Below, piece after piece: positions 5,393 through 13,843 of a stretch of 49,315 bases of DNA. The DNA is taken from IMG/VR virus record IMGVR_UViG_3300047157_000051, positions 1 through 49,315 of that record, one strand, 5' to 3'. Source of the DNA: a virus. A program made the position numbers and the translations under genes. Under the pieces are notes generated by a model that searched no databases, was not told where the DNA came from, and saw only the letters and a program-made list of their open reading frames with translations. Numbering within the stretch: position 1 is the first letter of the stretch; every line of letters begins with the position of its first letter.

Positions 5393-5805
5393 ATGGAATT
5401 TATGTTAGCAGTAGTGGGTGTTGTTTTGTTGTTATCAATGACAACTTTGTATATGTACTTGGTTGATGATGATAAGGTAGAACCACATGTACCGACACCA
5501 ATGAAACACGTGGAAACTTTTGGGATGCAGAGACTAAGAAGTTTTACAAGTGGGATGAGTTAATGGAACTTAAAAAAGAAAGAGAGGAACAAAATGACAC
5601 AATTTATGAAGCTGTTGAACAGCAAAGAGAGATACTTGAATTAGAAAAACAAGCTAAACAAATTGTAGCTATTGACACAAGATACAAAGATGGTTTATGG
5701 TATAAACAAACAGTTGACTATGCAGATGGTCGAAGAGTCACAGAGTACAGAGACAAACGTAAAAAAACTATAGAGGAGAATAGGTATGGCGAAGACGTGG
5801 AATAA
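5393..5805 (+). CDS. Single-pass membrane protein with coiled coil, frameshifted
   Basis: Starts after GGAGATAG. Residues 1-26 form one transmembrane helix (MEFMLAVVGVVLLLSMTTLY), then an acidic linker. The first frame drifts after PMKHVE near 5515; a one-base correction continues as NFWDAETKKFYKWDEL into the intact frame that starts MELKKEREEQ at 5563. The soluble part is a Glu/Gln-rich coiled coil followed by RYKDGLWYKQTVDYADGRR and a basic tail. About 137 aa in total. A membrane-anchored coiled coil could serve in superinfection exclusion or host-envelope interaction; that is inference. Confidence 0.5.
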
Positions 5806-5937
5806 ATCTGTACATATACATCTGCTACACAAGGCAGAGGTAAGAAGACAAGTCAAGGTAGAGGTAATGTTGGCACCTCTACCATGAACAAGAATAAAAA
5901 AGCCAACTTAAAAAAATATCGAGGGCAAGGTAAATGA
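5786..5937 (+). CDS. Small basic conserved phage protein, frameshifted
   Basis: Begins MAKTWNKSVHIH in GAGGAGAATAGGTATG context, overlapping the previous 3' end. After an indel near 5820 it reads SATQGRGKKTSQGRGNVG and ends KKYRGQGK at 5937. The Gly/Arg/Lys-rich end with a final RGQG is familiar from small marine phage proteins of unknown function. Very basic, probably nucleic-acid bound. Confidence 0.45.
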
Positions 5938-6104
5938 AAGATATAGATAAAATTATTAAATTTGCAGAAAAATTAGTCAGTACAAGGTAATAACAAGGCT
6001 TTAAATGTTCGTGTGTTAGAATAACTCATCAATTTAGAAAATTATTTGAAGTTGATGTAGAGACGATACGAATACATGATGAAGTTGTTTTAGGAGAAAC
6101 TTAA
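5934..6104 (+). CDS. Small protein, about 56 aa, damaged by indels
   Basis: Starts in an ATGA overlap (MKDIDKIIKFAEKLVS), then the frame is lost near 5985 and again near 6025. A third piece, HQFRKLFEVDVETIRIHDEV, leads to the stop at 6102-6104, which overlaps the next start. Helical and acidic at the end. Function is unknown. Confidence 0.4.
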
Positions 6105-6601
6105 TGAACATATTTTATTTTAACGAATGTCCGGTTGAATCAGCACTAGCACAGCCAGATAAGATGCTAGTCAAGATGCCACTTGAAACAGCACAGATGT
6201 TATGCACAGCACACAGAGAACTGGATGGTGATGAGTGGGCAGACAAGCAAGGACTTTACAAAACTGCATACAAGAATCATCCTTGTACTATCTGGGCAAG
6301 AGAATCTAGTTCTAACTATCAATGGTTGTATCGGCACTTCATAGCACTAGCCATTGAGTACAGTCATAGATATGGTAGATCGCATTTAAGTTTTGATAAA
6401 CTATCAACACCTCTTATGCAACTACCACTTAATATAAACATTGGTGATATGACACCATTAGCACAGGCTATGCCGGAGGAATACAAACACAATGACCCAA
6501 TCGTTGCGTATCGTAGATATGTAATCAATGAAAAACACTATGCCAAGTGGGAACAGAACAGAACTAAACCTACATGGTGGACTACACAGGAGGTAGCGTA
6601 A
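6104..6601 (+). CDS. Conserved phage protein with 'DK-VVKM...AHR' pattern, 165 aa
   Basis: Intact. The pattern MNIFYFNECPVESA, DKMLVKMPLETAQML and AHRELDGDEW near the start, then NHPCTIWARESSSNYQWLY and a QAMPEEY segment near residue 125, matches a family common in cyanophages and other marine phages. It sometimes carries a DNA glycosylase-like label, which I cannot confirm. Conserved His, Arg, Trp and Tyr suggest an enzyme. It lies in the early block just before small membrane peptides. Confidence 0.65.
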   Translation: MNIFYFNECPVESALAQPDKMLVKMPLETAQMLCTAHRELDGDEWADKQGLYKTAYKNHPCTIWARESSSNYQWLYRHFIALAIEYSHRYGRSHLSFDKLSTPLMQLPLNINIGDMTPLAQAMPEEYKHNDPIVAYRRYVINEKHYAKWEQNRTKPTWWTTQEVA

Positions 6602-6602
6602 A

Positions 6603-6701
6603 ATGAAATTTAAAATAATATTTGGGCAAGTACTAGTGGCAATGATTGTTGCTATCTGTTATAGCTCAGTAACAACAACAGCAACAGATAAGATAACATG
6701 A
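6603..6701 (+). CDS. 32-aa membrane or exported peptide
   Basis: ATG at 6603, one base after the previous stop. MKFKIIFGQVLVAMIVAICY is a positively charged start followed by a hydrophobic helix, then a Ser/Thr-rich tail. Could be a membrane peptide or a signal-like peptide. Its TGA overlaps the ATG at 6698. Confidence 0.45.
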   Translation: MKFKIIFGQVLVAMIVAICYSSVTTTATDKIT

Positions 6702-6939
6702 AAACAAAGCAGGACTTACAAGGTTGAATAAATCTTTCCTGTCTCTAAGCGAAGAGTTCGAAAGTGTAGGTAGGACAGCAGACTTAATAGAATCTACCAG
6801 AGAAAGCTATCGTAATTCTTTAGTTGAGTTATCAGATAGATTAGATGCAATGGAAGAAACTAACTCAGAAATTTATAGTATCTTAAATGATTTAGATGAA
6901 CGACTTAAACAAACCACCGGTTGCAACTGTGGTTATTGA
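6698..6939 (+). CDS. Coiled-coil protein with C-terminal CNC, about 79 aa, one indel
   Basis: The ATG at 6698 (MKTK...) needs one-base correction near 6715 to enter the long frame KAGLTRLNKSFLSLSEEFE; a TTG at 6724 is the alternative start. A Glu/Ser-rich coiled coil runs to residue 70 and ends QTTGCNCGY. Two terminal Cys may form a disulfide or bind metal. Function is unknown. Confidence 0.45.
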
Positions 6940-7299
6940 AAAGTATATAGAGCCAGAACCATTACCAGAAGACTTAGGTGTTAATGCTGGACTAGGTGTG
7001 CTTACAGGTACACATGTAACAGGACAACCAGAGATACTACCAGAGCCAGAGCCAGAGTTAATGACGTGTCCAAAGGTTAGATCACCTAGACCTTATCTGA
7101 TTATATTGAAAACATTACAATCAAAAGAACATTAAAGTTTACAGTGATCTATGATTTGTTTGAAGGTAATGTTGTTGATGTTCAATACGATGGTAAGATA
7201 CCTAACAAAGTTAAACAAGCTACACTTAATTATGTAATGGATTTAGAGTTTGATAATCCTATTACAATTACAGGGTGTACATTACCTATTCACAATTAA
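6896..7299 (+). CDS. Pro/Glu-rich protein with C-terminal beta domain, one frameshift
   Basis: The ATG at 6896 overlaps the previous gene by 44 bases. Residues 10-60 are rich in Pro and Glu (EPEPLPEDLG, LPEPEPEL). An indel near 7090 shifts into LSDYIENITIKRTLKFTVIY and then a small beta domain ending TGCTLPIHN at 7299. The 3' half could be a separate gene lacking a start, but the contiguity favours one gene of about 134 aa. Unknown function. Confidence 0.4.
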
Positions 7300-7309
7300 T
7301 ATTTAGGGG

Positions 7310-7338
7310 TTGCTTTTTATAGTAACTTGTGTTATAAT
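7310..7338 (+). promoter_or_regulatory. Promoter P4 (sigma70-like)
   Basis: TTGCTT (7310-7315) and perfect TATAAT (7333-7338) with a 17-base spacer, directly upstream of the gene at 7353. The start site would be only about 8-10 bases from the ATG, so the mRNA may be nearly leaderless. Confidence 0.65.
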
Positions 7339-7352
7339 ACAAGCTTATTAAG

Positions 7353-7553
7353 ATGAACTACTTAGCAGAAAGAGATCAATACAATACAGAGATACTTACT
7401 CGTGATGAGTATAGGAAGTTTGGATTGTATATGACGGAACACTATCCAAATGTAGGGCATGTGGTGGACAAACTAGACGATACTTTTATAGTACATCTGG
7501 ATGATACTCCACTAACATTTTGGGAAGAGATACTCACTGCTATTAGGGATTAA
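7353..7553 (+). CDS. Small acidic protein, 66 aa
   Basis: The only gene between promoters P4 and P5, so it forms its own transcription unit. Acidic, with aromatic and His residues (LYMTEHYPNVGHVVDKLDD), probably a compact alpha/beta fold. No clear ribosome site upstream, consistent with a very short leader. The family is not recognised. Confidence 0.6.
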   Translation: MNYLAERDQYNTEILTRDEYRKFGLYMTEHYPNVGHVVDKLDDTFIVHLDDTPLTFWEEILTAIRD

Positions 7554-7562
7554 TACGAAGGT

Positions 7563-7605
7563 ATATTATAAGAAGTTTTGCCCTCCTTTATTTAACTTAT
7601 AATAT
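7563..7605 (+). terminator. 10-bp hairpin with anti-Shine-Dalgarno loop
   Basis: ATATTATAAG (7563-7572) pairs perfectly with CTTATAATAT (7596-7605). The 23-base loop displays CCTCCTT (7582-7588), the same word as the 3' end of bacterial 16S rRNA. No T-tract follows, so simple intrinsic termination is doubtful. It may protect the 3' end or act as a small RNA that binds ribosome sites; that is inference. Confidence 0.4.
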
Positions 7606-7652
7606 CTACAAGTTTCCGGTCTTGTGCCCACTTAACTTTTTTAACCAAACAC

Positions 7653-7681
7653 TTTACTTTATCATCAAAGTATGATATAAT
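7653..7681 (+). promoter_or_regulatory. Replication-module promoter P5
   Basis: TTTACT (7653-7658) and perfect TATAAT (7676-7681), 17 bases apart, about 35 bases before the ssDNA-binding protein gene. It likely starts the replication transcript. Confidence 0.6.
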
Positions 7682-7716
7682 GTGTGCACTTAATACAAAC
7701 CGATGGAGGAAATAAT

Positions 7717-8131
7717 ATGTATGAGTATGTAAAAGGAAAGGCAATGTGGGCTAATATCACATCGCCAAACACGAGGTTTCAACCTCACAAGTATGGGCTA
7801 ACTGTTCTTACAGACCCTGATACTGCATCTAAACTTGAAGGCATTGGTCTTAATCAAGTTAAGAGACAGAGCAGGACAGCCTAAGTATGATGAACCTGCA
7901 TTTACTTTTAGCAAGAGAGCTACAAGAAATGATGGTACTGCAAATGCTGCACCTAAACTTGTTGATACAGATGGTGAATGATATGGATGTCAGTGTAGGT
8001 AATGGTTCAGAAGTTGTTGTAAGATTAAACCTTACAAGAATGACTTCGGACAGTTCGCTGAACTCATGGCTGTAAAGGTAGAGAACTTAATAGAATATGT
8101 TGAAGGTGACACAGATAACGAGGAGTTTTAA
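7717..8131 (+). CDS. ssDNA-binding protein (gp2.5/DUF2815-like), frameshifted
   Basis: Follows a GGAGG site at 7705-7709. The start MYEYVKGKAMWANITSPNTR and the later YGLTVLTDP, PAFTFSKRATRNDGT, LVDTDG and IGNGS-like MDVSVGNGSEVVV segments match phage single-stranded DNA-binding proteins of the DUF2815/gp2.5-like OB-fold type. The acidic end (YVEGDTDNEEF) is typical and recruits polymerase and primase in T7. Indels near 7862, 7975 and 8020 split it into three frames. About 137 aa when rejoined. It heads the replisome genes, as expected. Confidence 0.65.
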
Positions 8132-8133
8132 TT

Positions 8134-8432
8134 ATGATTATTACTATTAATAATGATGATGGCAACACATCTTTGATGTCAACAACATTAGTGACGATGG
8201 TGTAAAGCAAGAAGCTACTGTTATAGTACAGAAAGTAGGTAACTTACAAGTTATCATAGAAGCTTTAGACTTTGCAAGTCGTACACATCGAGCTAACTTA
8301 GAAGAGTTGCTTAAAGATAGAGACGAAGCAATCGTTGAAACAGAACCTGCTCGTAATGAGAAAGGTCAGTTTGTTGGAGACGACCCAGAAACTATAGAGG
8401 ATGAATCTAAAGTAGAAAAAGATAACACATAG
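8134..8432 (+). CDS. Replication-module protein, about 99 aa, one frameshift
   Basis: Starts 2 bases after the ssDNA-binding protein (MIITINNDDG). An indel near 8170 moves into DVNNISDDGVKQEATVIVQK and a helical VIIEALDFASRTHRANLEEL segment. It ends in a very acidic tail (about residues 75-98) containing ARNEKGQFVGDD. Resembles a small accessory protein; the family is not recognised. Confidence 0.5.
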
Positions 8433-8450
8433 TCTGTGAGGAGGGCTAAC

Positions 8451-10104
8451 ATGAATGATAAAACTTGGGATAAGTTACAACAACCCTGTCCACTTTGCAA
8501 CAGCAGTGATGCTGTAGGAATCAACGAAGATGGCTCGGCAAAGTGTTTCAGTTGTGGAGAATTTATGCCTAACTATGAACAAGCATGTAAGGAAAGGATA
8601 TGACACAACAACAACAACACAGACTAAACAACCTGATAATGTAGATGAAGGTAACTTCATTGCACTAACAGATAGAAAAATATCTCAAGCAACTGCTACA
8701 GAAGTATGGAGTAAAGCTGTACAAGACCTTAAAAGGTAAGGTCATTAAACATTTCTATCCATATTATAATGGACATGAGCTATCAGCTACCAAATGTAGT
8801 AACGTCTTTAACAAAGATTTCTTTGTATCTGGTAGTTATAATGATACAGGATTGTTTGGTCAACAGTTGTTTAAGGGTGGCAAGTATGTCACCATAACCG
8901 AAGGGGAGTGTGATGCTATGGCAGCTTACGAACTACTTGGTAGTAAGTGGGCAGTAGTATCCATCAAGCGTGGTGCACAAGGTGCAGTAAGAGATATCAA
9001 GGAAAGCTTAGAGTTCTTTGATGACTTTGAAAATGTTATCGTTGCTTTTGATAATGACAAGGCAGGAAAGGAAGCATCTAGTAAAGTTGCTAGACTTTTC
9101 AAGCCGGGTAAAGCTAAGATACTCACACTTCCCTAATGGTTTCAAAGACCCTAACGATATGCTTACGTCTAACAGACATAAAGAGTTTGTTGAATCTTGG
9201 TGGGCTGCTAAAGTTTATACACCATCTGGTGTTATAAATGTTACAGAGCAACGTGAGAAGTTTCATAATCGTGAGAAGAAACAAAGTGTCCCTTATCCTT
9301 ATGAAGGACTAAACAAAAAGCTGTATGGCTTGAGACAAGGTGAGCTTGTAACTCTTACAGGTGGTACAGGACTTGGTAAGTCTAGTGTAACCAGAGAGAT
9401 AGAGCATTGGCTTGTAAACAAACACAGGACAACGTAGGTATCATAGCATTAGAAGAAGACTGGAGACGTACCATTGATGGTATACTTTCTATTGAAGCTA
9501 ACGCTAGGTTATACATTGACCAAGAACGTGAGAAGTTTTCTAAAGAAGAACTTGATAAGATGTTTGATATCTTGTATGATGGTGAGAATAAAAACAGAGT
9601 ATGGGTTCATTCACACTTTGGCACTAACGACATTGATGATATCTTTACTAAGCTTCGCTTTATGATTATTGGATGTGACTGTAAGTGGGTGGTCGTAGAT
9701 CATTTACATATGTTAGTCAGTGCTGTACATGAAGGTGATGAGAGACGAGCCATTGATTCTATTATGACTAGACTTAGAAGTTTAGTTGAAGAGACAGGTG
9801 CAGGGATTATACTTGTATCACATCTCAGACGTGTCGATGGTAACAAAGGACACGAGAATGGTATTGAAGTAAGTCTATCTCATCTACGTGGCTCTAATAG
9901 TATTGGTCAACTTATGATTGTGTTATTGCATTAGAACGTAACCAACAATCAGATGACCCAGATGAAGCTAGGACTACAAGACTACGTGTACTTAAATCAA
10001 GATACACAGGTGATGTAGGTATGGCAGCTAGAGTTATCTATGATGCAGAAACAGGTAGACTATCTGAATTAACTGACGAAGACATAGAGTTTGATAACTC
10101 TTAG
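8451..10104 (+). CDS. T7 gp4-like primase-helicase, multiply frameshifted
   Basis: Makes RNA primers and unwinds DNA at the fork. A zinc-binding domain at the start has Cys 13, 16, 32 and 35 (CPLC...CFSC). A TOPRIM domain follows, with EGECDAMAAYELLG near residue 149 and AFDNDKAGKEA near 199. The DnaB-type helicase domain has Walker A GGTGLGKSS near 303-311, VVVDHLHML near 415, and the LSHLRGS motif ahead of the C-terminus. About 551 aa rejoined, against 566 for T7 gp4. Indels near 8585, 8735, 9130, 9430 and 9920 break it into five or six pieces that abut exactly, pointing to sequencing errors rather than decay. Confidence 0.85.
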
Positions 10105-10118
10105 ATGAAGGCATTTTA

Positions 10119-11847
10119 ATGGATTTAGTATTTGATATAGAAACAGATGATCTTACAAGCAACAAAGTACATTGTATTGTTGCTCAAGATCCTAGACTCA
10201 GGTGAGATATTTAAGTTCCCACCTAGATAAATTAGAAGAAGGGTATAAGTTTTTACAACAGCCGATAGACTTGATTGGTCATAACATTATTGGATTTGAT
10301 ATACCATGGTAGAAAAGTTTGGAGGAGTTGATCTTAGTGATAAAGAAGTTATTAGATACTCTTAGTTTTATCCAGACTATTCAATCCAACACGAGATGGT
10401 GGTCACAGTCTAGAAACTTGGGGATACAAGTTAGGCTATCCTAAGATTGAGTTTGAAGATTATCTTAATTACTCTACTGAAATGTTAAACTATTGTGTAC
10501 GAGATGTACAGTTAAATACTAGAGTACTACAAGAACTTCGCAAAGAATCTAAAGGATTTTCTCACCTCAGTCAATTGATATTGAACAAGGCATTGCTAAG
10601 ATTATGAAACAACAAGAAGCAAATGGTTTTAAGTTTGATATGCAATCAGCCTAAGTTTATTAGCAGAGCTTAGAGAAAAGAAACAACAGATAGAAGAGAA
10701 GTACACGAAACATTTAAACCTAAATGGGTAGACACTAAATTAGTTACACCTTACATTAAGAAAGATGGTCAATCTATCTAAACGTGGTATGACTGATGAA
10801 GAATATCAACGTTGTTTAGATACAATAACTATCAATCCTTTTATGAGACAAAGTTACAAGAGTTTAATCTTGGTTCTCGTAAACAGATTGGAGAATATCT
10901 TATAGACTTTGGTTGGAAGCCAGAAAGGTTTACACCTACTGGTCAGCCTATTGTAGATGAGAAAACTTTATCAAAGATAACACATATACATGAAGCTAAA
11001 CTTATAGCAGAGTTTTTACTGTTACAAAACGTATAGCTCAGATTGATTCGTGGGTAGAAGCTGTTAAGATGATGGTAGGGTACATGGTTTTGTTATACCT
11101 AATGGTGCTATCACAGGCAGAATGACACATAGAAGTCCTAACATGGCACAAGTTCCTCTGTTCACAGTCCTTATGGTAAAGAATGTAGAGCTTGTTGGAC
11201 TGTACCAGAAGGATATAAACTTGTAGGTGTAGATGCAAGTGGATTAGAGCTAAGAATGTTAGCACACTATATGGATGATAAGGAGTACATAAATGAAATT
11301 ATTAATGGAGACATTCACACAGCTAACCAAAACTTTGCTGGACTTAAATCAAGAGATCAGGCAAAAACTTTCATCTATGCACTCATTTACGGAGCAGGAG
11401 ATGAAAAGATTGGAAGCATCATTAAAGGAAGCAGAGCAGATGGTAAGCTCTTGCGAGAACGCTTTCTTAGTAGTCTCCCAGCATTTACAAGTCTCTTAAG
11501 AACAGAGTTGACAGAGCAGCTTCAAAAAATTCCTCAAAGGATTAGATGGTAGAAAGCTTTACATAAGAAATAAACATGCAGCTTTAAATACTTTATTCAA
11601 GGTGCAGGTGCTATCTTATGAAGAAAGCATTAGTAATTAGATAATTTGTTAAAACTAAATACAATTGATTATAAGTTTGTTGCTAACATACATGATGAGT
11701 GGCAGATAGAAGTCAAAGAATCTCAAGCAGATTTACAGGTGGAGAGTTAGCTGTTAAAAGTATTATAGAAGCAGGTGAACATTTTAATCTTCGCTGTCCA
11801 ATGGATGGCGAATATAAATAGGAGGTAATTGGAGTGAAACACACTAA
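10119..11847 (+). CDS. polA: Family A DNA polymerase with 3'-5' exonuclease, multiply frameshifted
   Basis: Replicates the genome. Exonuclease motifs: FDIETD at the start, HNIIGFDIP, and YCVRDVQLN (the Yx3D motif). Polymerase motifs: GVDASGLELRMLAHYMDD (motif A, about residue 371), RDQAKTFIYALIYGAGDEKIG (motif B, about 415) and NIHDEWQIEV (motif C). In motif B the residue equivalent to Escherichia coli position 762 is Tyr, as in T7. The ending GGNWSETH is recovered by one-base correction at 11819. About 576 aa, shorter than T7 gp5 (704). At least ten indels break the frame (for example near 10190, 10310, 10650, 11090 and 11550). Confidence 0.85.
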
Positions 11848-12148
11848 AGAAAAAGGAGACAATGAATTTTGTACTCTTGTGTTTAAAACAGATGTTCTTA
11901 GAACTATCGTAGATAAACTTGATACATTTAAAACTGTTAGTGGTGGTGACCACAAAGCAAGTAGAATGTTTCTTGTAAATTTACAGAAACTATTTTCATC
12001 AGATGTAATTAAAGCTTTTAAGGAAGCAGACAATGAAAAAAAACTTGACACATTAGTAGAAGATATATATAATAAGATAGGTGTACTTGCTGATGGTGAG
12101 CACATTGATCTTAGAATAAGACTATTGAACAGTTTGGTGAATCTATGA
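11834..12148 (+). CDS. 104-aa protein between polymerase and exonuclease
   Basis: GTG start at 11834, behind GGAGG and overlapping the polymerase end. Basic start (MKHTKEKGDNEF) with a helical DVLRTIVDKLDTFKTVSGGD region. The stop overlaps the exonuclease ATG at 12145 in ATGA, so it is coupled to it and needs no frame correction. The family is unknown; the position suggests a replication or recombination accessory factor. Confidence 0.55.
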   Translation: MKHTKEKGDNEFCTLVFKTDVLRTIVDKLDTFKTVSGGDHKASRMFLVNLQKLFSSDVIKAFKEADNEKKLDTLVEDIYNKIGVLADGEHIDLRIRLLNSLVNL

Positions 12149-12897
12149 AAGAGATACTTTACAATTGGTCTACACCCTGAACCAAGAAGGTAAACCTGCA
12201 ACTCTTACGTATGTCTAACATAGGTAGAAAGAACGACAGCTATGGTTTGATATGACCCACAGAAGGTACTCCAGAAAGGATGCCACCCTCTTTATTCATT
12301 AAGTTTTTATATGGGCATTTACTTGAAGAGATAGTTTATTTCTTATAAATTATCTGGACATAAAGTTACTGATGAACAAAAAGAAATAAAGTATCTGGTA
12401 TTAAAGGACACATGGATTGTGTTATTGATGGTGAGGTTGTAGATATTAAGACAGCTTCAGGCTATGCCTTTAAGAAGTTTAAAGATGGAACACTAGCAGA
12501 GAATGATATGTTTGGATACATGGCTCAACTTGCAGGGTATGAAGCAAGCAGAGGGTACTAGACAAGGTGGCTTTCTTGCTTTAATAAAGAGTCAGGTGAG
12601 TTAGCTTTGTTTAGACCTGATAACTTTGATAAGCCTAACATCAAGAAAAAATAAGGGATATTAAAAAGCTGTTAAGTTCGGACAACACCACCAGATTTAT
12701 GTTATAGTCCTATTCCTGATGGTAAGTCTGGTAACATGCAGCTACCTAGAGAGTGTGTATATTGCAGACATAAGTTTGAATGTCATAAAGATTCTAATGA
12801 TGGGTAAAGGTTTGCGTGTGTTTAAATATTCAAATGGACCTATAGATACTTAACAAAGTACCTAAAGTGAACCTAACGTTATAGAGGGAACAGATGA
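12145..12897 (+). CDS. Cas4/RecB-like exonuclease, multiply frameshifted
   Basis: A PD-(D/E)xK nuclease that degrades DNA ends, probably host DNA or recombination substrates. Recovered in order: FIKFLYGHLLEE (helix with conserved His/Glu), GIKGHMDCVIDGE-VVDIKTAS (catalytic Asp and DxK), FGYMAQLAGYEA, and a C-terminal LPRECVYCRHKFEC with Cys spaced as in FeS- or Zn-binding Cas4/AddB-type tails. Frame changes occur near 12175, 12215, 12345, 12390, 12590, 12650 and 12810. About 250 aa. The stop is inferred to overlap the next start at 12894. It stands alone without cas1 or a repeat array, so it is not a CRISPR adaptation gene. Confidence 0.65.
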
Positions 12898-13142
12898 GTG
12901 GAAAAAATCAAACAAGTTAAGACGAAGAGCAGAAGACTTACTCATTGAGTGGTTAAGAACTATGGTTCCAGATGGAGAAGATACATCAAAAAGATTAATA
13001 GAAAAACTTAATGAGTTCTTACCAGAACAAACTCATATCTTTGCTAACAATAAATTTAGTTAAGTGCTTATAGTTTAAGATGGTTTTATAAACAAGTAAA
13101 ACGTAATCCCAACAAAATTACACTTGGAGACTTAATGCCTAG
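12894..13142 (+). CDS. Small helical protein between the two nucleases, frameshifted
   Basis: After a one-base correction at the start it reads KKSNKLRRRAEDLLIEWLR, then LNEFLPEQTHIFANNKF, an indel near 13062, and AYSLRWFYKQVKRNPNKITL. Its end is unclear: either it stops at 13140-13142 after a further shift, or it is joined to the following endonuclease. Basic and helical. I recognise the family as recurring in marine phages beside the nucleases, function unknown. Confidence 0.45.
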
Positions 13143-13576
13143 AAGAGTACCAAGAAAACCTAGACCAAAAAAGATTAACGTACCTAAAGGATATGATAGT
13201 GCATGGGAATATGATATACACCAAACTATTTTACAAGATTGGAAACATCATTGGGAAAAATTAACTATGTTGTTAAGCATAATTACGAACCAGACTTTGT
13301 AAAAAGATAGATGGTAAAACAATATTACTAGAAGCAAAGGTAGGTTCTGGGATTATGCAGAGTACAGTAAGTATACATGGATAGAGAAGCTTTAAAGAAA
13401 AGTAGAAGATTATGAGTTAGTGTTTCTTATTTCAAAAACCTTTCTCTCCTATGCCGGGAGCTAAGAAAAGAAAAGACGGAACAAAAAGAACCCATGCTGA
13501 ATGGGCTGAAACAAATAACTTTAGATGGTATAGTGAAGATACTTTACCTGATGATTGGAGAAACGATGAACTATAA
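13135..13576 (+). CDS. T7 endonuclease I-like Holliday junction resolvase, frameshifted
   Basis: ATG at 13135 after a GGAG site. The catalytic set Glu in SAWEYDIHQ, PD in HNYEPDFV and ExK in ILLEAKGRF is that of the phage endonuclease I (gp3) family, which resolves branched DNA before packaging and helps break down host DNA. The C-terminal half (KTFSPMPGAKKRKDGTKRTH) is basic, then Trp-rich. Indels near 13262, 13300, 13345, 13395 and 13435 break the frame. About 147 aa, matching T7 gp3 (149). Confidence 0.7.
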
Positions 13577-13843
13577 ATTTAATGAAGGAAATATATACAA
13601 GAACTAAAAGAATATATTGATGGTACATATGGTGAGCACTATGCTTCTGATAAGTATCAAGCAACAGATATTATCATTGATTCTGGACATGGAGAAGGTT
13701 TTTGTATGGGTAACATTATGAAGTATGCTAAACGTTATGGAAATAAAGAAGGAAAGAACAGAAAAGACTTGCTAAAAATATTACATTATGGTATAATAAT
13801 GCTTAACGTACACATGATACAGAGAAGAAATAATGGTAGATGA
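13567..13843 (+). CDS. DUF3310 protein (gp1.7-like nucleotide kinase family), one indel
   Basis: Overlaps the previous stop. After an indel near 13603 it reads ELKEYIDGTYGEHYASDKYQ, then the family pattern DIIIDSGHGEGFCMGNIMKY-AKR, then DLLKILHYGIIML. This His/Cys/Gly-Asn arrangement is that of DUF3310, represented by T7 gp1.7, a thymidylate kinase-like protein. It overlaps nrdA by 11 bases, consistent with a nucleotide-supply role. Confidence 0.65.
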
